The notes beneath the pieces were generated by a model. That model was given only the letters and a program-made list of their open reading frames with translations. It did not search any database and was not told the DNA's origin. Below, in pieces: positions 8,652 to 16,364 of a stretch of DNA of 64,000 nucleotides. This stretch comes from E44-bin32 sp034430595 (GTDB lineage Bacteria; Chloroflexota; Anaerolineae; Anaerolineales; E44-bin32): assembly GCA_034430595.1 (NCBI GenBank), contig DAOUEL010000019.1, positions 1-64,000 on the forward strand, written 5' to 3'. The position numbers and the translations under genes were made by a program. The stretch's first letter is position 1. Each line of letters begins with the position of its first letter.

Positions 8652-9818
8652 TCAATAAATCGGCAGGGAGGGATCAACCTCTTTCGCCCACGCGTTGATG
8701 CCTCCGTGCAGATTCTTGAGCTTGCGAAAACCGGCTCCGGCAAGAAGTTCGAGCGCACGCGCCGATCGAGAGCCCGATTTGCAGAAAAGCACGATTTCAT
8801 GCGCTGAATCAAGTTCGTGCATGCGTGCAGCAAGCGATCCGAGCGGGATGACCCGCGCCTGCGGAATGGAGGAGATGCTGAGTTCGTGGGGCTCGCGTAC
8901 ATCGATCAACTCGATCGGTTCCCCGGACTTCAACCGTTCGGCGAGCTCGCGCGGTTCAATCTCCCACTCTGATGGCAGCCGCTCCTCGGCCCGATCATGC
9001 CCTGGTACGCCACAGAAGGCTTCGTAGTCAATCAGTTCCGTGATTTCGGGGTTTACCGAGCAGACTTTACACTCCGGGTTCTTCTTCAAGCGCACCGGGC
9101 TGAAGCTCATATCCAGGGCATCATAGAGAAGGAGCGTCCCGATCAGCGGTTCGCCAATTCCGAGCAAGATCTTCAATGCCTCGGTTGCCTGGAGCGTTCC
9201 AATCGTGCCCGGCAGCACGCCGAATACACCGCCTTCCGCACAGGATGGGATCAACCCGGGCGGTGGCGGTTCCGGGAAAAGGCAGCGGTAGCAGGGCCCA
9301 TGCTCCGCCCAGAAGACACTCACCTGGCCTTCGAAGCGGAAGATCGAACCGTAAATATTGGGCTTCCCGGTCATCACGCAAACGTCGTTTACCAGGTAGC
9401 GAGTGGGAAAGTTGTCCGTGCCATCAATGATCAGGTCGTAGTCGGCTGCGATCCGGAACGCGTTCTCGCTTGTGAAAGGCTCGTCGTAGAGGACGAACTC
9501 AATATCCGGGTTCAGATCTATCAGCCGCTCCCGTGCGGACTCCACCTTCCGCATTCCCAGGCTGCCTGTGCCATGCAGGATCTGCCTTTGCAGGTTGGTG
9601 TAATCGACAACGTCGTAATCGACGAGGCCAATCGTGCCGACACCGGCGGCGGCCAGGTACATCGCGACCGGAGAGCCGAGCCCGCCGGTGCCGATGATCA
9701 AGACCGAGGAAGCCTTCAATTTCTGCTGCCCTTTGAGGCCTACTTCCGGCATCAGCAGATGCCTGGAATAACGTAGGATTTCATCGTGGGTGAGCTCAAT
9801 TTGAGATCTTGTCAACAT
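8652..9818 (-). CDS. moeZ: MoeZ/MoeB-like sulfur-carrier adenylyltransferase with rhodanese domain
   Basis: This enzyme activates the C-terminal glycine of a ubiquitin-like sulfur carrier by adenylation and, through its rhodanese domain, helps convert it to a thiocarboxylate. The E1-like domain has the nucleotide motif VLIIGTGGLGSPVAMYLAAAG, DYDVVDYTNLQRQ, two Cys pairs for zinc (CYRC and CKVC), and DGTDNFPTRY. The rhodanese domain near the C-terminus has the active-site loop FCKSGSRSARA. I start at ATG 9818 (MLTRSQIELTHDEILRYSRH) because a promoter at 9853-9880 lies just upstream, inside what a longer version starting at 9923 would code. Next upstream are cysO-like, JAMM and cysM genes, so it probably loads that carrier. 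It might also serve molybdopterin or thiamine carriers. Confidence 0.92.
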   Translation of the reverse strand: MLTRSQIELTHDEILRYSRHLLMPEVGLKGQQKLKASSVLIIGTGGLGSPVAMYLAAAGVGTIGLVDYDVVDYTNLQRQILHGTGSLGMRKVESARERLIDLNPDIEFVLYDEPFTSENAFRIAADYDLIIDGTDNFPTRYLVNDVCVMTGKPNIYGSIFRFEGQVSVFWAEHGPCYRCLFPEPPPPGLIPSCAEGGVFGVLPGTIGTLQATEALKILLGIGEPLIGTLLLYDALDMSFSPVRLKKNPECKVCSVNPEITELIDYEAFCGVPGHDRAEERLPSEWEIEPRELAERLKSGEPIELIDVREPHELSISSIPQARVIPLGSLAARMHELDSAHEIVLFCKSGSRSARALELLAGAGFRKLKNLHGGINAWAKEVDPSLPIY

Positions 9819-9852
9819 CTTTACCCTGTCTGCTGATTGCATCCATCTCGCG

Positions 9853-9880
9853 ATTGTACTTTGAATGATTCCGTTTTCAA
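9853..9880 (-). promoter_or_regulatory. Promoter for the MoeZ-like gene
   Basis: On the minus strand, TTGAAA (9880-9875) and TACAAT (9858-9853) are separated by 16 bases. Transcription would start near 9846, leaving a short leader before ATG 9818. It lies in the 142-base gap after the carrier gene, so the MoeZ-like gene can be made independently of the cysM operon. Confidence 0.65.
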
Positions 9881-9960
9881 CTTGATCGCAAATCGCGCCG
9901 GCTGGAGGGATGTGCCCGGTCAACCGCTCTGATTGATCGTACGGGTCCGATCCCTGGTCA

Positions 9961-10236
9961 TCACCACCCTCCAGCGATGCTTGGTACGATCATTAAGATG
10001 TCGGACTCGGTCAAGGGTGTGTCTGCTCCCTGCAAATTGCGCACATCCTCGCCATTCAGGAAGAGGTTGACGAAGGGTCGCAATTGGTTGGAATCGTCAA
10101 AAAGATGGCGTTTGAGCTGTGGATAGCGCCCAGTGAGCTCCTGCAGCGCTTCACTAACGCTGGCGGCGTTGATCTCGATTTCCTTCTGATCATCCACATA
10201 GGATCGAAGCGGGGTGGGCATTCTGAGTACGCTCAT
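9961..10236 (-). CDS. cysO: CysO/MoaD-like ubiquitin-fold sulfur carrier ending Gly-Gly-Trp
   Basis: A 91-residue beta-grasp protein of the ThiS/MoaD/CysO type. In the known CysO pathway the carrier holds sulfur as a C-terminal thiocarboxylate and delivers it to an activated serine on CysM. Features seen are the LRPFVNLFLNGEDVRNLQG segment, typical of CysO, and the C-terminal run ILMIVPSIAGG. The reading frame does not stop after the di-glycine: one Trp codon (TGG) precedes TGA, so the primary product ends GGW and would need trimming before it can be adenylated. The overlapping upstream gene codes for a JAMM protease. Start overlaps that gene by four bases; Met 6 is an alternative. Confidence 0.93.
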   Translation of the reverse strand: MSVLRMPTPLRSYVDDQKEIEINAASVSEALQELTGRYPQLKRHLFDDSNQLRPFVNLFLNGEDVRNLQGADTPLTESDILMIVPSIAGGW

Positions 10237-10679
10237 TGATTCTCCTTGGACCCTTCTGTGAGGATGATCTCTTCTTCCTGGAAGACCCGTCGATCCTGCT
10301 CCAATCGCCAGGAACGGCTACCCTCTGCCTTGCCAGTGTATACGCTCGTGATGACGTAGGAATAGAACGGCAGGGACCATTCCAGGTCATAATCAGAAGG
10401 TTCGGGGGGGTGATCGGGATGCGAGTGGAAGATACCCACGATGTCTAATCCGCGCTCATCAGCCTCATCTTCAGCCTGCATCAGATCGAGCGGATCGAGA
10501 CGGTAGCGGCGGTGGCGTTGGTCAGGTTCAAAGTCGTTTGCCAGCGGCAGCAGTTCCAGTACTTTCCGGCCCGCAGGAGAGGCGCGCCCAAGCAGAAGCC
10601 CGGCGCCTTCAAGCGGATAACTCGCCTCGCCGTGAGCATGAATCTGCCTTAAAACATCCGAAGGTATTTCGAGCGTCAT
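10233..10679 (-). CDS. mec: Mec-type JAMM/MPN+ metalloprotease
   Basis: A 148-residue zinc peptidase of the JAMM family (M67). The signature is complete: Glu in YPLEGAGLLLG (about residue 24) and the zinc motif HSHPDHPPEPSDYD (H-x-H-x7-S-x2-D, about residues 86-99). Its homologue Mec in mycobacteria frees cysteine from the CysO-cysteine adduct; related enzymes in siderophore-type pathways trim residues after the carrier's di-glycine. Both roles fit here, because the next gene codes for a CysO-like carrier with an extra C-terminal Trp. It overlaps cysM and the carrier gene by four bases each. Family and catalytic residues are certain; which of the two cleavages it performs is inference. Confidence 0.93.
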   Translation of the reverse strand: MTLEIPSDVLRQIHAHGEASYPLEGAGLLLGRASPAGRKVLELLPLANDFEPDQRHRRYRLDPLDLMQAEDEADERGLDIVGIFHSHPDHPPEPSDYDLEWSLPFYSYVITSVYTGKAEGSRSWRLEQDRRVFQEEEIILTEGSKENQ

Positions 10680-11632
10680 GTACCCCTCCAGAAGGGCTGC
10701 GAGAGGTACTTCGCGGCCGAATCAGGGAAGATCACCGTTACCACTCCCTGCTTGAGCTCGCGGGCGATGCGCAGCCCGGCAACAAGCGCTGCTGCGGATG
10801 AAACTCCGACCAGCAGGCCCTCCACTCGGGCCAGTTGGTGCAGCATGTCATACGCTTGCTCGGTGGTTACGGCCTCGATTCGACTGGGGAGGGCTGGATC
10901 GAAGATGCCGGGACGGTGCGAGGATGGGAGATGCTTCAATCCCTCCAGGCCGTGCAGCGGTCCATCCGGTTGGACGCCGATTATTTGGGTGTCGGGTTTT
11001 GCTTCCTGCAAGTAACGGCCAACCCCAACCAATGTGCCGGTAGTGCCCATCCCGGCGATAAAGTGGGTCACACGCCCGCCGGTCTGATCGAGAATCTCTG
11101 GTCCGGTGGACGAGTAGTGAGCCTGCCAGTTGGCGGGGTTATCGTATTGATTGGCATAGAAGTAGCGATCGGGCTCGGCCTGCGCCATCTCACCGGCCAG
11201 CTCCCGCGCTCCTTCTGAACCTTCCAGCGGGTCGCACAATGTCAGTTCTGCCCCGAGCGCGCGCAGGATGATCAGGCGTTCCGGGCTGGCGTTTGCCGGA
11301 ATTACGAGGTGGGCGGGAAGTGATAATGCGGCACAAAGCGTGGCATACGCGATCCCCATATTCCCGGAGGTCGAATCGAGCAGCACCCGGCCCCCGCCAA
11401 ATACTCCCTCCGCCAGTGCATGGCGAATAATCCCCGCCGCGGGTCGATCTTTGACCGAGCCACCCGGGTTCGCCCATTCCAGTTTGGCATATAGCTCAAC
11501 GCCACCGGGCAGGTCGGTTGCGATGCGCTCCAACCGAATCAGCGGCGTGTTCCCTATCCTTGACCAGACCGCTGAACCAGTTTCGAGATCCAGGTCAGGG
11601 ATTGGCGTGGATTCAACCAGATTGATACCCAT
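10676..11632 (-). CDS. cysM: Cysteine synthase CysM type (O-phosphoserine or O-acetylserine sulfhydrylase)
   Basis: A PLP enzyme that builds cysteine by beta-replacement on an activated serine. The 318 residues hold the catalytic lysine in GGSVKDRPAAGIIRHA (about residues 50-65), the SGNMGIAYA loop (about 85-93) and the phosphate-binding GMGTTGTLVGVGRYL (about 190-204). I start at ATG 11632 (MGINLVEST), with GGAG upstream; a longer frame to 11740 would run through the leader hairpin. It leads a coupled unit cysM-mec-cysO, the arrangement known from mycobacteria, where CysM uses O-phosphoserine and CysO-thiocarboxylate. That route is therefore likely here, but ordinary sulfide use cannot be excluded from sequence alone. 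A perfect promoter lies 236 bases upstream. Confidence 0.93.
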   Translation of the reverse strand: MGINLVESTPIPDLDLETGSAVWSRIGNTPLIRLERIATDLPGGVELYAKLEWANPGGSVKDRPAAGIIRHALAEGVFGGGRVLLDSTSGNMGIAYATLCAALSLPAHLVIPANASPERLIILRALGAELTLCDPLEGSEGARELAGEMAQAEPDRYFYANQYDNPANWQAHYSSTGPEILDQTGGRVTHFIAGMGTTGTLVGVGRYLQEAKPDTQIIGVQPDGPLHGLEGLKHLPSSHRPGIFDPALPSRIEAVTTEQAYDMLHQLARVEGLLVGVSSAAALVAGLRIARELKQGVVTVIFPDSAAKYLSQPFWRGT

Positions 11633-11861
11633 CACAACTCCGCGGCAGCATGCACCCGTTATTAAAATCAACAGACGGTTCCGGCACGTTCCGTACCCCT
11701 GCGATCTATCGACCGCAGCAGCGGTGCGGGAGCGAAACACCGGATCGTCTGTTAGGCTGTGCTTGCCCTGCCTGCAGCTGGGAACCGGTGTTTACCGCTC
11801 CCGCTTCAGACATATGCATGAAAGCATTATGGTTCAAGCTCCAATATTTATGATAATCTTG
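11633..11861 (-). promoter_or_regulatory. Long structured 5' leader of the cysM operon
   Basis: The 345-base gap between cysM and the divergent amidase holds no gene. From the promoter at 11868-11895 the transcript would carry about 230 bases before the cysM ATG. The leader is dominated by a long stem whose arms lie at 11726-11743 and 11785-11804: 18 paired positions with a two-base bulge, enclosing a 41-base loop. A smaller hairpin (CTGCGGTC/GATCGCAG with one mismatch) follows on its 3' side. I see no T-box or SAM-riboswitch consensus. The length and structure suggest regulation by RNA folding (inference). Confidence 0.55.
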
Positions 11862-11867
11862 ATGAAT

Positions 11868-11895
11868 ATTATAGATGGCGGGAATACCCTGTCAA
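11868..11895 (-). promoter_or_regulatory. Consensus promoter of the cysM operon
   Basis: On the minus strand, TTGACA (11895-11890) and TATAAT (11873-11868) match the housekeeping consensus at all twelve positions, separated by 16 bases. The predicted start is near 11861. No other promoter in this window is as good, which implies strong basal transcription controlled later, probably in the leader. Confidence 0.85.
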
Positions 11896-11942
11896 GAGGG
11901 GCGGATGACCCGGGGACCATAGGCGGGGTACCTTTAGCTTGC

Positions 11943-11948
11943 TATAAT
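11943..11948 (+). promoter_or_regulatory. Probable -10 element for the amidase-transpeptidase pair
   Basis: TATAAT 29 bases before the amidase ATG, followed by a purine-rich GTGAGGATCGGGG that may serve for ribosome binding. No clear -35 hexamer is visible at the right spacing, so this is a single-element prediction. Confidence 0.5.
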
Positions 11949-11977
11949 GACTTCCACATTGTGAGGATCGGGGCTAC

Positions 11978-12787
11978 ATGTCGCGAGAGAGTTCGCTGCG
12001 GAGCTTGAGAGGAACCAGCGCGCCACCGGCAAGGCAGGTGATGCGTCATCTTGGCGTTACGCTCCTCGTAGCCGGAATCCTGGCGACGCTCTTCACGGCC
12101 TGGACTCCGGCCGGACTCAGTCCAGGGGAATTTGCCAGCCAGCTGGCGGCCGCGTTTGACGCACGCAGCAGCAGTGGAACGGGTGCGGAGCCGATTGCAT
12201 CTCAAGAACCACGTGAGCTGCGGGTGGGGATCGTCATCGGCCATTCCGGTGTCAACCCGGCGACCGGTGATGAGGATCCAGGCTCGGTCTGCCAGGACAC
12301 CGGGCTGACGGAATTGCAGGTCAACCGCGAGATCGGTCTACGTACCGCCCAGGCGCTGGAGGCAGCTGGATTGACGGTGGATGTTCTGGAGGAATTTGAC
12401 CAGCGACTGTTTGAATACCGGGCTGTCGCCCTGGTCTCGATTCACGCTGATTCGTGCACCCCGATCAACGATCAAGCCACCGGCTATAAAGTCGCCAGCG
12501 CCCTTGAGACGGTGGTCCAGGATCGCTCTCAGCGGTTGGTGGACTGTATCGTCGATCGCTACGGTCGCGCCACGGGCTTACAGTATCGTCCTGGCAGCAT
12601 CACACGTGATATGACGGAATATCACACCTTCCGGGAGATCCACTCACAGACACCCGCCGCGATCATCGAAACCGGTTTTCTCTACCTCGACCGGGATTTC
12701 CTGACGTCCAATCCTGAAAAGGCGGCGCGCGGGATCGCAGAAGGCGTTCTGTGCTACGTGAACAACGAACCGGCCAGCCTGCCATGA
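11978..12787 (+). CDS. N-acetylmuramoyl-L-alanine amidase (Amidase_3 family), membrane anchored
   Basis: A zinc amidase that cuts the bond between muramic acid and the peptide stem of peptidoglycan. The 269 residues begin with a basic N-terminus and one hydrophobic helix (about 24-44), so the enzyme is probably exported and anchored. The catalytic domain has the first His in VGIVIGHSGVNP (about 89), Glu in LTELQVNREIG (about 112), the second His in ALVSIHADSC (about 152) and the catalytic Glu in AAIIETGFLYLDRDF (about 230). ATG 12041, with AAGGCAGG upstream, is an alternative start. It overlaps the L,D-transpeptidase gene by four bases, suggesting coordinated wall cutting and cross-linking. 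Confidence 0.9.
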   Translation: MSRESSLRSLRGTSAPPARQVMRHLGVTLLVAGILATLFTAWTPAGLSPGEFASQLAAAFDARSSSGTGAEPIASQEPRELRVGIVIGHSGVNPATGDEDPGSVCQDTGLTELQVNREIGLRTAQALEAAGLTVDVLEEFDQRLFEYRAVALVSIHADSCTPINDQATGYKVASALETVVQDRSQRLVDCIVDRYGRATGLQYRPGSITRDMTEYHTFREIHSQTPAAIIETGFLYLDRDFLTSNPEKAARGIAEGVLCYVNNEPASLP

Positions 12788-13785
12788 GCACCTCACCCCT
12801 ATCATTTACCCAAGCTGGCGAAGCTCTTGAACGAGCCAAGGCCGCCATTCGATCGGGGGATAAAGCCGCTGCCCGACGGGCGGCACGCAGTGCTACTCGG
12901 CTGGATCCGGGCTGCGAGCAAGCATGGTTGATCCTTGCTGCGGTCTCAGAGCCGCGCGCCGGGCTAGCCTATGCCGCCCGGGCACTCGAAATCAACCCGG
13001 ATAGCCAACCGGCTCGCAAGGCAATCCGCTGGCTTGTCCGTCGGCTCCCATCGCGTGAGCGTGGGGCTGCGCTCGCCCGTGCTCGCATTCCGGCAGATCT
13101 GATCCCGCAGTTTACGCCGGTCGAAGCGCTGACTCAGCGAAAGCCGTTCTCTCTTCGCGCCCTTTTTAGCTCGGTCGCGCTGGCCCTGGCGGTTGGTTTC
13201 TGGGTTGGGGGCCTGCCGGCTTCAGCCCTCCAGCCTCAACGCGCCCAGGATCCGCTCGCCAAGGCGACGATGACGTTCACCCCCACACCGACTTCTACCC
13301 CGACGCCGACTTCGACCCCGACGCCAACCTCTACGCCTACGCCGACCTCCACGCCAACTCCGACCGCTACCCCAACCTACGTGCTGAACTGGACTTCTTC
13401 CTTCAGCGTCCCCCTCGATCAGCTCAAGAACGAGGGACGCTGGATCGATGTCGATATCAGCTCTCAGCGGGTGACTGCCTATGAAGGCGACGAGGCCGTG
13501 GCTTCATTCATCGTTTCGACCGGTGTTTCAGCGTATCCCACGGTCATCGGGCAGTTCCGTGTTTACGTCAAATACACCGCGGCCGATATGGCTGGCCCGG
13601 GGTACTACCTGCCGGATGTGCCCTATACGATGTACTTCTACCGCGGATATGCCCTGCACGGGACCTACTGGCACAGTAATTTCGGTACCCCGATGAGCCA
13701 TGGCTGCGTCAACCTGCGAACGCCGGATGCGCAGTGGTTGTTCAACTTTGCCAGTGTTGGCACCCTGGTTAACGTCCACTACTAA
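12784..13785 (+). CDS. L,D-transpeptidase (YkuD) with TPR-like N-terminus and Thr/Pro spacer
   Basis: A 333-residue protein in three parts. Residues 1-120 resemble a short TPR-type segment followed by a basic region and would be cytoplasmic. A membrane helix (about 126-148) follows, then a TPTPTS-type spacer (about 165-200), then an extracellular YkuD domain. The catalytic motif is HGTYWHSNF followed by SHGCVNL (about residues 299-317), with the nucleophilic Cys in SHGCVN. Such enzymes cross-link peptidoglycan by 3-3 bonds or attach proteins to it. The start is the ATG overlapping the amidase stop (ATGA); the longer frame to 12751 lies inside the amidase gene. The cytoplasmic domain is uncommon in this family and may sense or bind a partner (inference). 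Confidence 0.92.
   Translation: MSTSPLSFTQAGEALERAKAAIRSGDKAAARRAARSATRLDPGCEQAWLILAAVSEPRAGLAYAARALEINPDSQPARKAIRWLVRRLPSRERGAALARARIPADLIPQFTPVEALTQRKPFSLRALFSSVALALAVGFWVGGLPASALQPQRAQDPLAKATMTFTPTPTSTPTPTSTPTPTSTPTPTSTPTPTATPTYVLNWTSSFSVPLDQLKNEGRWIDVDISSQRVTAYEGDEAVASFIVSTGVSAYPTVIGQFRVYVKYTAADMAGPGYYLPDVPYTMYFYRGYALHGTYWHSNFGTPMSHGCVNLRTPDAQWLFNFASVGTLVNVHY
13278..13376 (+). repeat. Tandem Thr-Pro spacer repeat within the L,D-transpeptidase gene
   Basis: About five near-identical 18-base units coding TPTPTS, differing mostly at third codon positions. In the protein this makes an extended, probably wall-spanning linker between the membrane helix and the catalytic domain. Third-position divergence shows selection on the protein. 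Shorter versions occur at the end of the substrate-binding lipoprotein (around 38350) and in the CBM9-like lipoprotein. Confidence 0.9.
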
Positions 13786-13900
13786 TTCATTTGAAGTGGG
13801 AGCTCCTGGCTGCCACAAATTGTGTTGGTCTTTGGTAAGATTCCAGCATGGAATACGTCTGCAGCTATTCGCCGGGCGTGGATCTTGGTGAGGTGATGCC

Positions 13901-14323
13901 TTGGCACACAGGGCGCTTTTTCAAGGACTCGTGATCGACTCCGAAGGAGATCCGGTAGATGTCGCGCTAGTCGGTGGTAACGCTTTCTATGTCGTTGACG
14001 ATGAGGGGTTCCGGCGCCATATCGAAAGTGAGTATATCGATCGACAGGTGCTGGATGAGCTCTACAGCATGATCGAAGGGAACGAGGAGTTGATCAGCCT
14101 GGGTACGATGCGCATGCTTGGCCAGGAGGATATTTTCACCAAAGCCGCAATCGAAGAATCTCTCCGCAATGCCGATCAGCAGTTTGACAGCTTGCTGCAA
14201 ACCGGGTTGCCAGAAGACATGCTGACCTGGCTTGGATTGATGGGGTTTCAGGTGAGGGTCGATGTTCATGGAGACGTGCTTGAGGTGATCCAGCCTGCGG
14301 GTCCCGAGATCCCGGATGAATAA
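13901..14323 (+). CDS. Uncharacterised acidic protein
   Basis: A 140-residue acidic, soluble protein with no signal peptide or membrane helix. I do not recognise a family. The N-terminal part (LIDSEGDPVDVALVGGNAFYVVDDEGF) looks like a small beta-rich domain in which a displayed value is followed by a helical segment (HIESEYIDRQVLDELYSMIEG), and the C-terminal third (FDSLLQTGLPEDMLTWLGLMG) is helical. The start is TTG at 13901: an in-frame stop lies 12 bases upstream and GGTGAGG precedes it at good distance. It lies between the wall-enzyme pair and a thioredoxin-like gene on the same strand. Coding is likely because codon use matches the neighbours; function unknown. Confidence 0.75.
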   Translation: MAHRALFQGLVIDSEGDPVDVALVGGNAFYVVDDEGFRRHIESEYIDRQVLDELYSMIEGNEELISLGTMRMLGQEDIFTKAAIEESLRNADQQFDSLLQTGLPEDMLTWLGLMGFQVRVDVHGDVLEVIQPAGPEIPDE

Positions 14324-14425
14324 GAGCCAGCACCATATTCATGCGGATCACCGGGGCAGTTTCTGACGTTCTTCAAACATGATGGGATTAGAGTCCATTC
14401 GAAGGTCATTGATCAGGAGACGGAT

Positions 14426-15262
14426 GTGGGCTTGAATGAGTTTATGCTCGATGTTACAGAGGCCACTTTTGACCAGGACGTGCTGCTGCGTTCTCACCAG
14501 CAGCCCGTGGTCGTCGATTTCTGGGCCGAATGGTGCGGCCCGTGCAAGATCCTCGGACCGCTGCTTGAGCGCCTGGCGATTGAGGGTGGCGGCAGGTTCG
14601 TCCTCGCAAAGCTGAATGTGGACGAGAATCCGAATCTGGCAACCCGCTACGGAGTGCAGGGCATCCCTGCTGTGAAAGCATTTAAAAACGGTCAGATAGA
14701 AATGGAGTTCGTCGGTGCTCAACCCGAAGCGCTTGTCAGGCGCTTCATCGATCAAGTTGCGCCGAACGAGCTCATGCTGGGGGTAGAGCAAGGCCGCAGC
14801 TTGCTGTTGACGCATCATTGGAGCGAGGCGGAGGCGAAGTTCCGTGCTGTTCTCGCTGAAAACGGATCCAATGCGCCCGCTGCCCTGGGATTAGTCGAGA
14901 GCCTGCTGATGCAAGGGCAAGCGCAAGAGGCGCTGGAAATCCTCGATGATTTCCCACGGGGAAGCGAGTGGGCTTCCGCGGAGAAGCTGATTCCCCTGGC
15001 CAGGTTGCTATCTGATGTCGACCAGGACGCGTTGGTCCGGAACGCCGATCCCCTCCAGGCCGAGCTGCTGCAGGCTGGAAAGCTGATCCTGCTTGATAAC
15101 TTGCCGGCCGCTATGGATGGCCTGCTCGAAATCCTGCGCCAGGACAAACATTACCGGGACGATCTCCCGCGCAAAATCATGCTGGCGTTGTTCCAGCTGC
15201 TCGGAGATGACGATGAACTCACCCGTCAATACCGTGATGAGCTGGCCTCTGTGCTCTTCTAG
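14426..15262 (+). CDS. Thioredoxin-TPR protein (CnoX/YbbN-like)
   Basis: A 278-residue protein with an N-terminal thioredoxin domain and a C-terminal helical TPR-like region. The domain carries the redox-active WCGPC in VVDFWAEWCGPCKILGPLL (about 34-42) and the cis-Pro in YGVQGIPAVKAFKNG. The C-terminal half contains helical pairs such as LLLTHHWSEAEAKFRAVLAENG and ALGLVESLLMQGQAQEALEIL. Homologues called YbbN or CnoX act as holdases or chaperones protecting proteins from oxidation; the intact CxxC here also allows reductase activity. The start is GTG at 14426, preceded by AGGAGA six bases upstream. A terminator hairpin follows the stop. Cytoplasmic. Confidence 0.92.
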   Translation: MGLNEFMLDVTEATFDQDVLLRSHQQPVVVDFWAEWCGPCKILGPLLERLAIEGGGRFVLAKLNVDENPNLATRYGVQGIPAVKAFKNGQIEMEFVGAQPEALVRRFIDQVAPNELMLGVEQGRSLLLTHHWSEAEAKFRAVLAENGSNAPAALGLVESLLMQGQAQEALEILDDFPRGSEWASAEKLIPLARLLSDVDQDALVRNADPLQAELLQAGKLILLDNLPAAMDGLLEILRQDKHYRDDLPRKIMLALFQLLGDDDELTRQYRDELASVLF

Positions 15263-15310
15263 AACTGCTGCCATTCTCATCGACTGACCTGGCAAGCGTA
15301 TATCAAACGA

Positions 15311-15340
15311 AAGCCGCCCACTGATTCCAGCGGGCGGCTT
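15311..15340. terminator. Terminator between the thioredoxin-like and CBM9-like genes
   Basis: Stem AAGCCGCCC/GGGCGGCTT around a 12-base loop, between two convergent genes. The ends offer short T-rich or A-rich flanks in both directions, so it can serve both transcripts. Confidence 0.75.
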
Positions 15341-15360
15341 GATGTCCCATCCGATGTGTT

Positions 15361-16281
15361 CTATTTTGCTATGGCAGGACCGAGCACGAGACTGCCCCAG
15401 GTGGTTGGATCTGCAAGCCTGCGGCCGGTTACGGACGCGATCATCGATTGCCAGGCCGCAACGCCGGCCTGGTCATTGTCGGATAAGGCTAGCACAAAGC
15501 CGAACTGGTCATTTTCTTTCGGCGTAACGTTGAGGATTGTCCAGGGTATGCGTGCCTCGAGAATATATCCCTGCCCCTGCTGGCTGGCTTTGACGTTCAC
15601 ACTGGAAAGTGCACCCTCCCGGCTGCGGGGGTACCAGAGATAAGCTTCCGGTGCCCGGCTTCCGAAGTTGCCCGGTGAGAGACCAATTTGATAATCATCA
15701 CTGCTCAAGCTCGTACTGCTTTGATCGCCTGCCAGGTCGGCGTCGAATTGGATTTCGACATCATCTCCCCGGTAGAGATAGCGTCCGGTTGAAACCTGGG
15801 CAAACAAATCGTCAAAGCGCTCCACGGCCAGGTAGAGGTAGTTAACATCCCATCCGAGCTGGTAGCGAGCCGAAAGATCCGCCGTTCCGGTCCAGCCGGT
15901 ACTTGCATATGACAGGGGACGGTCAACGCTATATACGCTCGTGCTCCAATCAGCCAGGCTGCCGTCGATGACGGGCGGTGCACTGAGGTATGCCGCGGTT
16001 ACTGCCTCTGCCGGGACGGGAGTTTGCGTTGGAGATGGGCCTGTGGTGGCGGTTGCTGCGCCCAGCTCGGTCGCTGTCGCTGGAAGGCTGGTCGGGGATT
16101 CGAGCGGCGGGAGTGTGGGTGGAGGGGGAGTGTTGGTCGCCGTGGCGGCGAAGATCGCCGTATGGGTCAGATTTGGTGTTGGAAAGGTAAATGGCGTCGG
16201 GGATGCAGCACCTGGCAGGGTGCAGGCGCTGAGCGCCAGTAGTGCCAGGATCGAGATGGATCTGCGGGTTACAGAGTGCAT
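15361..16281 (-). CDS. Lipoprotein with carbohydrate-binding family 9-like domain
   Basis: A 306-residue exported lipoprotein. The signal peptide ends in a lipobox LSAC (Cys about 20), followed by a Pro/Thr-rich spacer of about 80 residues. The rest resembles the CBM9/DOMON-like beta-sandwich: it opens with PPVIDGSLADWSTSVYSV, contains WDVNYLYLAVERFDD and RGDDVEIQFDADLAG, and ends EARIPWTILNVTPKENDQFGFVLALSDND. These motifs mark domains that bind carbohydrates or haem in secreted proteins. No catalytic domain is fused. It is likely a surface binding protein; the ligand is unknown. The start has AAGGGG at the right distance. It follows a tRNA-Leu gene on the same strand and could share its transcript. 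Confidence 0.87.
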   Translation of the reverse strand: MHSVTRRSISILALLALSACTLPGAASPTPFTFPTPNLTHTAIFAATATNTPPPPTLPPLESPTSLPATATELGAATATTGPSPTQTPVPAEAVTAAYLSAPPVIDGSLADWSTSVYSVDRPLSYASTGWTGTADLSARYQLGWDVNYLYLAVERFDDLFAQVSTGRYLYRGDDVEIQFDADLAGDQSSTSLSSDDYQIGLSPGNFGSRAPEAYLWYPRSREGALSSVNVKASQQGQGYILEARIPWTILNVTPKENDQFGFVLALSDNDQAGVAAWQSMIASVTGRRLADPTTWGSLVLGPAIAK

Positions 16282-16364
16282 GATATCCCCTTCCGGCCAG
16301 GAGACCGACCGTGCGCTCGAGTTTGGTCGAGCCAGCTCCAGGTCTGATCAACACATTCAATCAG

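Noticed and set aside
11633..11861. Known riboswitch (T-box or SAM) in the cysM leader
   Set aside because: The T-box sequence and the SAM-riboswitch core are not found by eye; only an unnamed stem remains.
13278..13376. Short tandem repeats that could look like a repeat array or CRISPR
   Set aside because: Unit length is 18 bases without spacers, the repeat is in frame and codes TPTPTS, so it is a protein linker.
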